Shown here piece after piece: positions 46,825 through 53,942 of a DNA stretch of 53,942 nucleotides. Below the pieces are notes generated by a model. That model did no database searches. It was not told where the DNA came from and saw nothing but the letters and a program-made list of their open reading frames with translations. Source of the DNA: Yersinia frederiksenii ATCC 33641 (GTDB lineage: Bacteria > Pseudomonadota > Gammaproteobacteria > Enterobacterales > Enterobacteriaceae); the NCBI RefSeq assembly GCF_000754805.1, contig NZ_KN150731.1, positions 698,056-751,997 of the forward strand. The letters run 5' to 3'. How positions within the stretch are numbered: position 1 is the first letter of the stretch; each line of letters begins with the position of its first letter. A program made the translations under genes and the position numbers.

Positions 46825-46854
46825 GCCGCCAGATAACCCCGCTTATGTGGCGGC
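46825..46854 (+). terminator. Hairpin after the aldo/keto reductase gene
   Basis: Stem GCCGCCA / TGGCGGC with inner ATAA/TTAT pairing lies 18 nt after the stop; it is followed by TTTG only. It probably separates the reductase from the operon beginning at 46994, at least in part. Confidence 0.5.
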
Positions 46855-46993
46855 TTTGCGTACGCTCGACCTCCATCAAACTTGATTATTAGCTTTTGGC
46901 TAAGAGTGATTGAACTATTAACACCCTAAAAAACAAAGTACAGCCGACCTATACTAGAGGTCTGTCAAACAATTAACGTTTAATCCATTGAAA

Positions 46994-47569
46994 ATGAAAA
47001 ATATCCTGATTATTTCCGGTCATCCGAATCTGAACGAGTCAATCGGCAACGTGACTATCCTGAATGAAGTAGCCCTGGCACTGCCAGAGGCTGAAATTCG
47101 CCGTCTAGACGCGCTTTATCCGGACCATAAAATCAATGTTAAAGCAGAGCAGGAAAGCTTGTTGAAAGCTGACGTCATCGTCTGGCAATTTCCATTCTCT
47201 TGGTATTCACTGCCAGGAATTATGAAATTATGGCTAGATGAGGTTTTTGTTCACGGGTTCGCACATGGCTCAACGGCAAAACTTGGCGGTAAAAAACTGG
47301 TTCTTTCATTTACCACCGGTGCACCGCAGGCGCTCTATTCATCGGAGGGATTTTTTGGCCATAACGTTGAAGATTATTTGACCCATTTTGAAACCACTGC
47401 CCGACTCTGCAATCTGGATTTGCAAAAACCTGTGTATACCTGTGGCATCAGTTATGCCGACAGAGATGAAAATAAAATAGCGCAACAGAAAAACATGGCT
47501 AAAGAGCATGCCTCACGACTGATCGCGCTTTTGAAATCCTTATCCGCAGAATTGAAACTGGCGGTGTAA
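46994..47569 (+). CDS. NAD(P)H:quinone oxidoreductase (flavodoxin-2 fold)
   Basis: A 191-residue flavoprotein of the MdaB/KefF/NQO1 group. The FMN/FAD-binding start (ILIISGHPNLNES) and the WQFPFSWYSLPGIMKLWLDEVF motif are characteristic. ATG at 46994 is preferred; a TTG two codons upstream is possible. No signal peptide, so it is cytoplasmic, in contrast to the flavodoxin-like protein at 47923. Two-electron reduction of quinones avoids radicals. It begins the compact six-gene run to 50583. Confidence 0.88.
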   Translation: MKNILIISGHPNLNESIGNVTILNEVALALPEAEIRRLDALYPDHKINVKAEQESLLKADVIVWQFPFSWYSLPGIMKLWLDEVFVHGFAHGSTAKLGGKKLVLSFTTGAPQALYSSEGFFGHNVEDYLTHFETTARLCNLDLQKPVYTCGISYADRDENKIAQQKNMAKEHASRLIALLKSLSAELKLAV

Positions 47570-47583
47570 AAGAGAGGTGCTAA

Positions 47584-47880
47584 TTGTTCATTATCAATAT
47601 TACGGTAAAAGATACTATTTCACCTGAGCAGCATGAGTCCCTTTTTATTCGTCATGCGCAATGGTTTAAACACCATTTTTCTACAGGAAAATTTGTCGTT
47701 ATCGGGCCTTATTCTGATCGGGAGCGATCTGGGATCATTATTGCCAATATAGAGAATCGCGATGAACTGATGACTATTCTTAGCGAGGACTCTTATTACC
47801 CCAATCTGGCCACTTATGAGATAAGTGAGTTTATCCCCAAAATGATTGCGGAAAACTTACATCAGTTTCAAAAATCATAA
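47584..47880 (+). CDS. YciI-like protein
   Basis: A 98-residue protein of the YciI / dimeric alpha-beta barrel type. The conserved histidine and aspartate are in RHAQWFKHHF and GPYSDRERSG. It starts at TTG with AGAGGTG upstream and lies 14 nt after the quinone reductase. YciI-fold proteins are often small-molecule enzymes (muconolactone isomerase-like or dehalogenase-like); the reaction here is unknown. Confidence 0.75.
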   Translation: MFIINITVKDTISPEQHESLFIRHAQWFKHHFSTGKFVVIGPYSDRERSGIIIANIENRDELMTILSEDSYYPNLATYEISEFIPKMIAENLHQFQKS

Positions 47881-47922
47881 AAGTCAGTGAGTTGATGTAT
47901 TAAATAAAGAAGGGAGAAGTGA

Positions 47923-48522
47923 ATGAAGTGGATTAACTTACGCAAGACTACAAAATTTATTACCTTGATTTTTATGTTTCTGATGCCAGTCAGCGAAGCT
48001 ATCAGTAACGATAAGACTGATATTAAAACTCTCGTTATCGTCTCCCATCCGTATCCGGAGAGGTCTGTTTTGACTAAAGGATTGCAGGAGGCGGCAGAAA
48101 GCGTTGAAGGTGTGACGGTTCGCAATCTTGAATCGATATATGGTTTTGACACCAGCAAAATTAATGGTGATGAAGAGCGCCGATTGATGCGCGAACACTC
48201 ACGTATCGTGTTTCTGTTCCCAACTCACTGGTTCAATATTACACCCATGATGAAAGCGTGGCTAAATGATACTTGGGGCAGCGTCGGGCCGGGGTTATGG
48301 CAAGGGAAAGAGATGTTAGTTGTCAGCACGGCGGCAGGAGGAGCATCGACTTACGGAGATCAGGGCAGAATTGGCGTTACACTTGCTGATGTCTTTTTGC
48401 CTATGAAAGCCAGCGCCCTGCATGCCGGTATGACTTACCTGCCTCCGCTTGTATTCCAAAGCGCTAGCAGCAGCCAATTGCCACAATATCAGCGCCAGTT
48501 TATTGAACGTCTGAAAATGTAA
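47923..48522 (+). CDS. Exported flavodoxin-fold NAD(P)H oxidoreductase-like protein
   Basis: A 199-residue protein. The N-terminus KWINLRKTTKFITLIFMFL and following PVSEA is a Sec-type signal peptide, and the mature part begins near ISNDKTDIKTLVIVSHPYPE. The rest is a flavodoxin-2 fold (FLFPTHWFNITPMMKAWLNDTW; STAAGGASTYGD). No internal start would give a cytoplasmic form with an intact nucleotide-binding strand. An exported quinone-reductase-like flavoprotein is unusual, as FMN and a reductant would be needed outside the cytoplasm. A strong AAGGGAGAAG site precedes the ATG. Confidence 0.8.
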   Translation: MKWINLRKTTKFITLIFMFLMPVSEAISNDKTDIKTLVIVSHPYPERSVLTKGLQEAAESVEGVTVRNLESIYGFDTSKINGDEERRLMREHSRIVFLFPTHWFNITPMMKAWLNDTWGSVGPGLWQGKEMLVVSTAAGGASTYGDQGRIGVTLADVFLPMKASALHAGMTYLPPLVFQSASSSQLPQYQRQFIERLKM

Positions 48523-48568
48523 TTAATCGCGATTCACTCTATAACCAACAGATAAATAAAGGCATCTT

Positions 48569-49288
48569 GTGAAAAATATTATCACCATGACACTCTGCCT
48601 GCTGATGGGAAGTCCCGCATTTGCAACCAGCTCAACCTCACTGGATAAAACCGTTATGAACATTTTTGAGCTGGGTATCAAAGCGGGGAAAGATCAGCAA
48701 TATGATGAAGTAGCCAGAAGCAATATTTCTTCTTCTGTTGAAAATGAAAGTGGCACGCTGGCAATGTACTCACTCAAACGCAAGGACGATTTAAATCAGG
48801 CATACATGATTGAAATCTATGCAGACAAGGAGGCATACAATCAGCATTTAAATTCGGAGCAGTACAAGGCATTTATTGCTCGGGCTCCTGAAATTATAGG
48901 TCAGAAACGCAAAACGGATGTCGTACCGCAATTTCTGGGCGATAAGCGAATCGTCCAAAACGAGAACACCATAAATAATTTGGTTGTTGTCGATGTAAAA
49001 CCCGAATTTCAGACGGCGTTCAAAAATATCGTCCTGCCTGAAATGGCCGAGTCCCTGAAGCTTGAGGATGGCGTGCTGGCGATGTATGCCGCCACCGATG
49101 CGAAAAATGAAAATCGCTGGTATTTCTATGAGGTTTACGCCAGCGAGGCTGATTATCAACGGCACCGGCAGACTCCGCACTTCCGGGAATATATAGAACA
49201 AACGGCAGACATGACAGTCAGTAAAGAATCTATTCCTGTCGTACCCGTTTTTCTCCGAAACAAAGGCGCCATGCGGTTTAATGCTTAG
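48569..49288 (+). CDS. Exported protein with two antibiotic-biosynthesis-monooxygenase (ABM) domains
   Basis: A 239-residue protein starting at GTG, with a signal peptide (IITMTLCLLMGSPAFA, cut before TSS). Two ferredoxin-like ABM domains follow, about residues 28-110 and 130-215; each ends with a Tyr/Phe-rich strand and a helix such as YADKEAYNQHLNSEQYKAF and YASEADYQRHRQTPHF. Cytoplasmic ABM proteins act on quinones and aromatic rings; exported tandem forms are less known. It sits between the exported flavodoxin-like gene and the decarboxylase-like gene. Confidence 0.8.
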   Translation: MKNIITMTLCLLMGSPAFATSSTSLDKTVMNIFELGIKAGKDQQYDEVARSNISSSVENESGTLAMYSLKRKDDLNQAYMIEIYADKEAYNQHLNSEQYKAFIARAPEIIGQKRKTDVVPQFLGDKRIVQNENTINNLVVVDVKPEFQTAFKNIVLPEMAESLKLEDGVLAMYAATDAKNENRWYFYEVYASEADYQRHRQTPHFREYIEQTADMTVSKESIPVVPVFLRNKGAMRFNA

Positions 49289-49402
49289 CGCCTGAGCATC
49301 AGTCCATTAGAGGATGAATGGGGTTCGTGATCAAAATAGTGATTACTGCTGTCGCTTGTCCTTACCCATTTCGCGGATGCAGAAGAAAAAAGAGGTAAAA
49401 AT

Positions 49403-50125
49403 ATGTTGAAAAATAATCCATCAAACCTTTCAGTTGCCGATATTCAATTCGTTTCTCCAGCGTTGGCTCGCTTTAGTCACGAAGTCATTACGGATGACCT
49501 GTGGAAACGAGATGAGCTTTCTCAACGTGACCGCAGCATCGTCACCGTAGCCATTCTAATTGCCAGAAACCAGCCCACTGAGTTAAAGCATTTCATCGAG
49601 GTTGCTCTCGATAGCGGCGTCACACCCGCCGAGGTTTCGGAAATTATTACGCATCTTGCGTTTTATTCCGGCTGGCCAAATGCTATGTCGGCTATAGCAG
49701 TAACAAAAGATATTTTTCAGCAGCGTGGGGTTAGCGCTGAGCAGCTACCTGAAGCCTTGCCTACGCTTTTACCGCTCAACCAGGAAGCTGAAAAGCAGCG
49801 TGCAGAAACGGTGGAAAAGAATGTCGGCCCCATCTCTCCCGGACTGGTCAAATTCACCGCCGACCCTCTCTTTCTTGATCTGTGGCAGAGACCCGCGCTC
49901 AAGCCCCGTGACAGGAGCCTAGTGACAGTCAGCGCATTAATCGCATCGGGGCAAAGTGCACAGATTAGTTACCATCTTAATCGCGCGATGGATAATGGAC
50001 TGACCTCCGCAGAGGCGGGTGAAATTGTGACTCAGGCTGCCTTCTATGCGGGCTGGCCGAATGCTTTTTCTGCAGTGCCAGTTGTGGGTGAAGTACTGCG
50101 TGCTCGCTTATCAAAAGAAGGTTAA
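49403..50125 (+). CDS. Carboxymuconolactone decarboxylase-family protein, two domains
   Basis: A 240-residue protein made of two AhpD/CMD-type domains, residues ~15-105 and ~140-235. They share the pattern RDRS-VTV..LIA and FYSGWPNA or FYAGWPNA. There is no CXXC, so it is not an AhpD-type peroxidase reductase. No signal peptide. It may act on a ring-opened lactone or be a redox accessory. The run lies 26 nt before the cyclophilin-like gene. Confidence 0.82.
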   Translation: MLKNNPSNLSVADIQFVSPALARFSHEVITDDLWKRDELSQRDRSIVTVAILIARNQPTELKHFIEVALDSGVTPAEVSEIITHLAFYSGWPNAMSAIAVTKDIFQQRGVSAEQLPEALPTLLPLNQEAEKQRAETVEKNVGPISPGLVKFTADPLFLDLWQRPALKPRDRSLVTVSALIASGQSAQISYHLNRAMDNGLTSAEAGEIVTQAAFYAGWPNAFSAVPVVGEVLRARLSKEG

Positions 50126-50151
50126 AAAATCTGTTATTTAAAGGAGAACCA

Positions 50152-50583
50152 ATGACTACGACTATCCGTATCATTTCACTCCTCCTGATTATTTTCATGG
50201 GGAGGGTAAACGCTGGGGAGAAAACGGTGAAAATTCAATTTAATTACAATAACAAGACAGTGATTGGTTCTCTTGAGAATAACCCGGCATCCCAAGAGTT
50301 TCTGGCCATGCTTCCTCTCACGGTTAAGCTGGAAGACTATGGTTCAGTCGAGAAAATCGCATTGCTACCAAGTAAACTCAATAAGACTAATACGATGGCG
50401 GCAATAACACCTGTTGCTGGTGATATTGCATACTATATTCCCTGGGGAAATTTAGCGATATTTCGTCAGGATTTTCGCTATTCTCCGGGGTTGGTCAGAC
50501 TTGGGCGAATTGAAGAAGGACTGGAGTCGTTACAGCAACCAGGCTCAGTAGAAATACATATAACGCGAGTTGAAAATGAATAA
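50152..50583 (+). CDS. Exported cyclophilin-like domain protein
   Basis: A 143-residue protein with a signal peptide (IRIISLLLIIFMGRVNA, cut before GEK) and a single cyclophilin-like beta-barrel (LPLTVKLEDYGSVEKIALLP; GDIAYYIPWGNLAIF). This domain is found beside NADPH reductases and CMD proteins in several proteobacterial clusters; enzymatic activity is not established. An AAAGGAGA site precedes the ATG. It is the last gene of the redox cluster. Confidence 0.78.
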   Translation: MTTTIRIISLLLIIFMGRVNAGEKTVKIQFNYNNKTVIGSLENNPASQEFLAMLPLTVKLEDYGSVEKIALLPSKLNKTNTMAAITPVAGDIAYYIPWGNLAIFRQDFRYSPGLVRLGRIEEGLESLQQPGSVEIHITRVENE

Positions 50584-51113
50584 CCATAACACTAAGAATT
50601 GCTGCAGATATCGCTCTATTGGGGAGTAAACTGCGGATCACCAATTAACATTCTATGATGTTAATTACCTCAGTTTCTGGTACTGAGCCGAAGGTCAGCT
50701 CTTATTACGCTCAGAATAGCAAATGTATCTGATTAAGTATGAGTCAATACAGATGATTGGTCTCAATTTTAAGCCGCTGACCAAGAACGCAAAAAACAAT
50801 AGATGAATACACCGTTCGATTAAACTCTGTTTTTCTTATATGATTTTGTTATTTTTTTCCGGCATTTGGTTCGATTTATATCGCAAGGGATATAAAGATG
50901 AAGTAGCCATTTCATGGCTGGTAGCTTTGGAGTATCTAGCGCGATAATTTGCTTATATCGACTCATTTTAATCGAGTAACCTACCGGTCATACCCACCTG
51001 ATATATTCCCAGTATTTATGCTACAAACTATTCGTTCTATGATGTATAAAGAAAATGACAGTTCAATGGCAGAAAATACACTCAGTTGCCTATAGATAGT
51101 TCAAGGAAGAGAG
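50584..51113. other. 530-bp gap after the redox cluster
   Basis: No gene was found. It is AT-rich and contains the likely promoter of the small membrane gene at 51114. No hairpin with a T-run is obvious behind the cyclophilin-like gene. Confidence 0.4.
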
Positions 51114-51245
51114 ATGAAAGAGTATGTGATTCCTGCAATTTTAGTCTTAGCTACCGTTGTTGCTTTTACCGCAGTGGCAGTAACCACTTTCGCTTTGTTG
51201 GGTGATGGCGTGAAAATTGGTGACATGACTTACTATATCGGTTAA
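51114..51245 (+). CDS. Small membrane protein (43 residues), unknown
   Basis: A 43-residue frame (MKEYVIPAILVLATVVAFTA...) with one long hydrophobic segment of about 25 residues and a short polar C-terminus ending TYYIG. AAGGAAGAG precedes the ATG by 2-8 nt, a good ribosome-binding site. It faces the terminator of autotransporter 2. No family recognised; it is likely an inner-membrane microprotein. Confidence 0.6.
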   Translation: MKEYVIPAILVLATVVAFTAVAVTTFALLGDGVKIGDMTYYIG

Positions 51246-51359
51246 TGCGGTCATTTGTTTATATCAACGGGGGTTATGATGAAACAGAGCATCCAATGGC
51301 TCAATAAGTTCTAGGTCAATCTCACCAAAGTCTGTTTTTTTGAAGCATAAAAGACAAAA

Positions 51360-51377
51360 CCGGGCGTAATTGCCCGG
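51360..51377 (-). terminator. Terminator of autotransporter 2
   Basis: Stem CCGGGC / GCCCGG with 6-nt loop, followed on the minus strand by GGTTTTGTCTTTTATG. It is the same structure as behind autotransporter 1, so the duplication extended past the stop codon. Confidence 0.7.
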
Positions 51378-51406
51378 CCTGTTTATTAATAATTTGTTAG
51401 TCAGTA

Positions 51407-53942
51407 TTAAAAGTTATATTTAACCCCTAACATGACTGCCGTATCACTGTAGCCTTTATTACCCACCTGCTGGCCGACATTACCCCACAGATTGACTTTC
51501 TTGCTTAGCTGGCCTTCCACACCCAGTTTCAGTTCAGCAATATTCGCCGCACCGGCTTGTTTTACCGTCATGCCATCCATGGTAGTACCAAAGTCTTTGG
51601 TGTTGTGGATCCAGTTGGCTTCGACAAACGGCTGGAATACCAGGTCTTTGCCTTTATCCTGTTCGGCATAGCCGTTCATAAAGGCTTTTACCCCCAGGCG
51701 GGTCTGGATATTGCCGTTGCCTTCACCGGAGATATTTGTGCCATTAGCTTCTTTATGCTCATCAGCTTTGACACCCATCCAGGTGACCTGGGCTTTCGGC
51801 TGGATAAAATACGTGGCGTTTTTCGCGGTGTTTTCACCCACTTTAAAGGTATAGCCACTTTCAACAGAAGCCGTTACACCCTTGGACTTGTACTCTTCAG
51901 CCGCCAAACCCTGACCATTAACGGTGTTATCGAACCAACTGTATTGCGCCCAGCTGTCCACATACAGGCCGGTTTTATCGGCGCTATTGGCATACCAGGT
52001 GCCATAGACGCCGGAGCTGTAGCCATCTACCGAGGCGCGGGCGCTGTAACCGGATAAACGTGATTCGCTGGTGCTTTTGCTATTGCCATAGCCCGCCATC
52101 AGCCCCAGATGGAAGCGGTCTGCACCCGTGTGGCTCCACTGGGCAATATCGCCACCCAGTTGCATCACATAGCGGTTACTTTGCGTGCGCAACTGGTCTT
52201 GAGAATCGCGTGAACGGTTATGACCACCTTCATTACGCAGCCACAAACTGGTGACTTTCTGCTCGCCGGTCAGCGCATCAATATAGTGAGTTTCACCCAG
52301 ACGGTCATGCAGGCGGGTGACAAACAGATTGTTGGCCGCGGCGAGGTTGGCGCTGTAACCGCTGGCTTCAGGCCGCTCAACCAGTGGGGGAGATGGCTCG
52401 CCCGGAACTTCCGGGGTCTCTGTCGGGATCGCGTTGCTCAGATACCAGTTGGCGGCATTGCTGCCCGCCCCGCGCTGTAAATAGTAGTCATAGGCCCCGG
52501 CAGCGATACGTCCCTGCTGAGTAAACTCACCCTCAGACACGCCGCCCACCGTGATCAGCTCAATGCCGTTCAGAGTCTGTGCGCCACTGCCGCCCAGATT
52601 ATTGACCTGCACATAGGTGTTACCAGCGGTATTACCGGCGATAATCAGTTTATCGGTAACGGAATTGTCATCTTCCAGCACCGAATTCATATTGAGCAGG
52701 CCATTGTTGCCGGTATAATCGCCGGTAATGGTCAGGGTATTGCCCCCCATCCCGCCAAAGTTCACAGCCCCGCCATTATTGAGGGACTGAAGTGTCTGGT
52801 GATAGCCGTCCAAATCCAGCGTGCCGCCGGCCTGGGTGATATAATCAGAGCTGGCGCTGAACACATTGTCTGCTCCGGCTTTGAGTGTACCGCCATTGAC
52901 CGTGGTGGCACCGGAATAGGAGCTGGCGGTGGAAAGGGTCAGGGTGTGCGGGCCATTTTGTGTCAGACCGCCGGTGCCGGTGAGGTCGAAATTCAGGGTG
53001 TAATCGTCGCTACGCTGGAAAATCACCTCGCCCTCATTGTGCACAAGGCCATCATTACCAACAATGGTTCCCCGGTCGTTGACGATGGTCTGGCCCGTCA
53101 GTCGTCCTTCTGCGTACATGCCTAAATTGCCATTGTTGTATATTGTGGTATTGTTGGCGATGCCACTGTGGACAGTCTGATTCCCACCATTAATGGTGGT
53201 ATCATTGGCTATGCCGTCATAGTAAACAGACTGCTCCCCACTATTAATGATGGTATCGTTGGCTATACCACTGATAAGAGTCTGATTCCCACCATTAACG
53301 GTGGTGGTGTTGGCTATGGCACCACTGTAAACAGTCTGCAGCCCATTATTAAGGGTGGTATTGTTGGCGGTTCCACCACCGGAAACATTCTGCCGTCCAT
53401 TGCGATTAATGATGGCATTGTTGGCTGTCCCACCATCTCTAACAAACTGCTGCCCATTACCATATACCGTGGTGTTGTTGGCTATCGCCCCATCGTAAAC
53501 AACCTGCTGTCCCCCGCTATCATTAAGGGTGGTATTGTTGGCTACGCCGCCACTATAAACATGCTGAACTCCATAAGTATTAACAGTGGTACCGTTGGCT
53601 ATGCCGCCATTGTTAACCTCCTGCCATCCACTGCCATTAATGGTGGTATCGTTAGTTGTTCCCCCATTGTTAACATGCTGCTGCCCATTGAGATTAATAG
53701 TAGTATTATTGGCGGTTCCGCCACTGTTAACATTTTGCTGCCCACGGCCAGTATTAGACGCGGTACCACTAATGGTAGTATCGTTGGCAATCCCCCCTTC
53801 CCCTATGTTTTGAGTCTCGAGGGCCTCCAACGTTTCCCCTGTCACTTCTTCCCCAATAACCTCGGGGGTAAAGGCGACTGAAGCGGAGGGACTGCCTAAT
53901 ATACCGAAAATAAGAAGCGCTAAAACTGACAGATTGCCACGA
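51407..53942 (-). CDS. AIDA/pertactin-type autotransporter 2 (N-terminus outside window)
   Basis: The frame runs from the stop at 51407 to the right edge without a start; the ATG-free reading at the edge is part of a signal peptide (LSVLALLIFGILG...ASVA), so the start is beyond 53942. More than 840 residues are visible. Passenger repeats of the type NNGGTTNDTTINGSG-Q-VN give way to the pertactin-like stretch, a short proline linker (VPGEPSPPLVERPEAS) without the tandem array, and a barrel ending KYNF. The barrel is nearly identical to that of autotransporter 1; the passengers are similar in design but diverged. Confidence 0.9.
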   Translation of the reverse strand, partial: RGNLSVLALLIFGILGSPSASVAFTPEVIGEEVTGETLEALETQNIGEGGIANDTTISGTASNTGRGQQNVNSGGTANNTTINLNGQQHVNNGGTTNDTTINGSGWQEVNNGGIANGTTVNTYGVQHVYSGGVANNTTLNDSGGQQVVYDGAIANNTTVYGNGQQFVRDGGTANNAIINRNGRQNVSGGGTANNTTLNNGLQTVYSGAIANTTTVNGGNQTLISGIANDTIINSGEQSVYYDGIANDTTINGGNQTVHSGIANNTTIYNNGNLGMYAEGRLTGQTIVNDRGTIVGNDGLVHNEGEVIFQRSDDYTLNFDLTGTGGLTQNGPHTLTLSTASSYSGATTVNGGTLKAGADNVFSASSDYITQAGGTLDLDGYHQTLQSLNNGGAVNFGGMGGNTLTITGDYTGNNGLLNMNSVLEDDNSVTDKLIIAGNTAGNTYVQVNNLGGSGAQTLNGIELITVGGVSEGEFTQQGRIAAGAYDYYLQRGAGSNAANWYLSNAIPTETPEVPGEPSPPLVERPEASGYSANLAAANNLFVTRLHDRLGETHYIDALTGEQKVTSLWLRNEGGHNRSRDSQDQLRTQSNRYVMQLGGDIAQWSHTGADRFHLGLMAGYGNSKSTSESRLSGYSARASVDGYSSGVYGTWYANSADKTGLYVDSWAQYSWFDNTVNGQGLAAEEYKSKGVTASVESGYTFKVGENTAKNATYFIQPKAQVTWMGVKADEHKEANGTNISGEGNGNIQTRLGVKAFMNGYAEQDKGKDLVFQPFVEANWIHNTKDFGTTMDGMTVKQAGAANIAELKLGVEGQLSKKVNLWGNVGQQVGNKGYSDTAVMLGVKYNF

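Noticed and set aside
53168-53881. Long + strand frame opposite autotransporter 2 repeats
   Set aside because: A low-complexity frame created by the passenger repeats read on the opposite strand.

Overview
The window looks like chromosome of a Yersinia species of the enterocolitica/frederiksenii/intermedia type. That is an inference from gene content: contact-dependent inhibition (CDI) remnants, an E. coli-like ydi cluster, an intact N-acetylgalactosamine (aga) operon and paired AIDA-type autotransporters. I see no rRNA, tRNA, CRISPR array, transposase or phage gene.

1-5.43 kb (+ strand): the 3' end of a cdiA-like filamentous haemagglutinin gene with its own immunity gene. It is followed by a graveyard of displaced cdiA 3' modules: an Ntox50-like toxin with a frameshifted immunity gene, a start-less third toxin with an intact small immunity gene and its own terminator, and a frameshifted copy of the pre-toxin region. 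The copies share long homology arms with the main gene, so the locus reads as a toxin-switching cassette array. A perfect 44-nt palindrome and a rho-independent terminator close it.

5.5-9.05 kb: cyanate detoxification, with cynR divergent from cynT-cynS-cynX. 9.1-25.7 kb: the complete ydi/fadK region (fadK, ydiT, ydiS, ydiR, ydiQ; ydiP in opposite orientation; ydiO, ydiF, aroD, ydiB, ydiN; a LysR gene; ydiM; ydiL). It encodes an acyl-CoA synthetase, an acyl-CoA dehydrogenase with its electron-transfer flavoproteins, a CoA transferase, and quinate/shikimate-type enzymes and transporters. Two near-consensus FNR-like sites lie in its two main promoter regions.

25.9-36.4 kb: agaR divergent from kbaZ-agaV-W-E-F-agaA, then agaS-kbaY, and an exported clan GH-D glycosidase that probably feeds the pathway with sugar released outside the cytoplasm. 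Repeated T-rich AgaR-like boxes fill both control regions.

36.7-41.2 kb: an amidase-activator lipoprotein (actS), a small OrtT/GhoT-type membrane toxin hidden in another frame, uspF, two small minus-strand genes and an NhaC-type antiporter.

41.2-53.9 kb: two paralogous autotransporter genes in the same orientation flank about 7 kb. That segment carries a LysR regulator divergent from an aldo/keto reductase and a tight operon of redox or detoxification-like proteins: a quinone reductase, a YciI-like protein, an exported flavodoxin-fold protein, an exported double ABM-domain protein, a double carboxymuconolactone-decarboxylase-domain protein and an exported cyclophilin-like protein. The joint function is unknown; it is the best candidate here for an uncharacterised system. 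The second autotransporter runs off the right edge and cdiA runs off the left edge.
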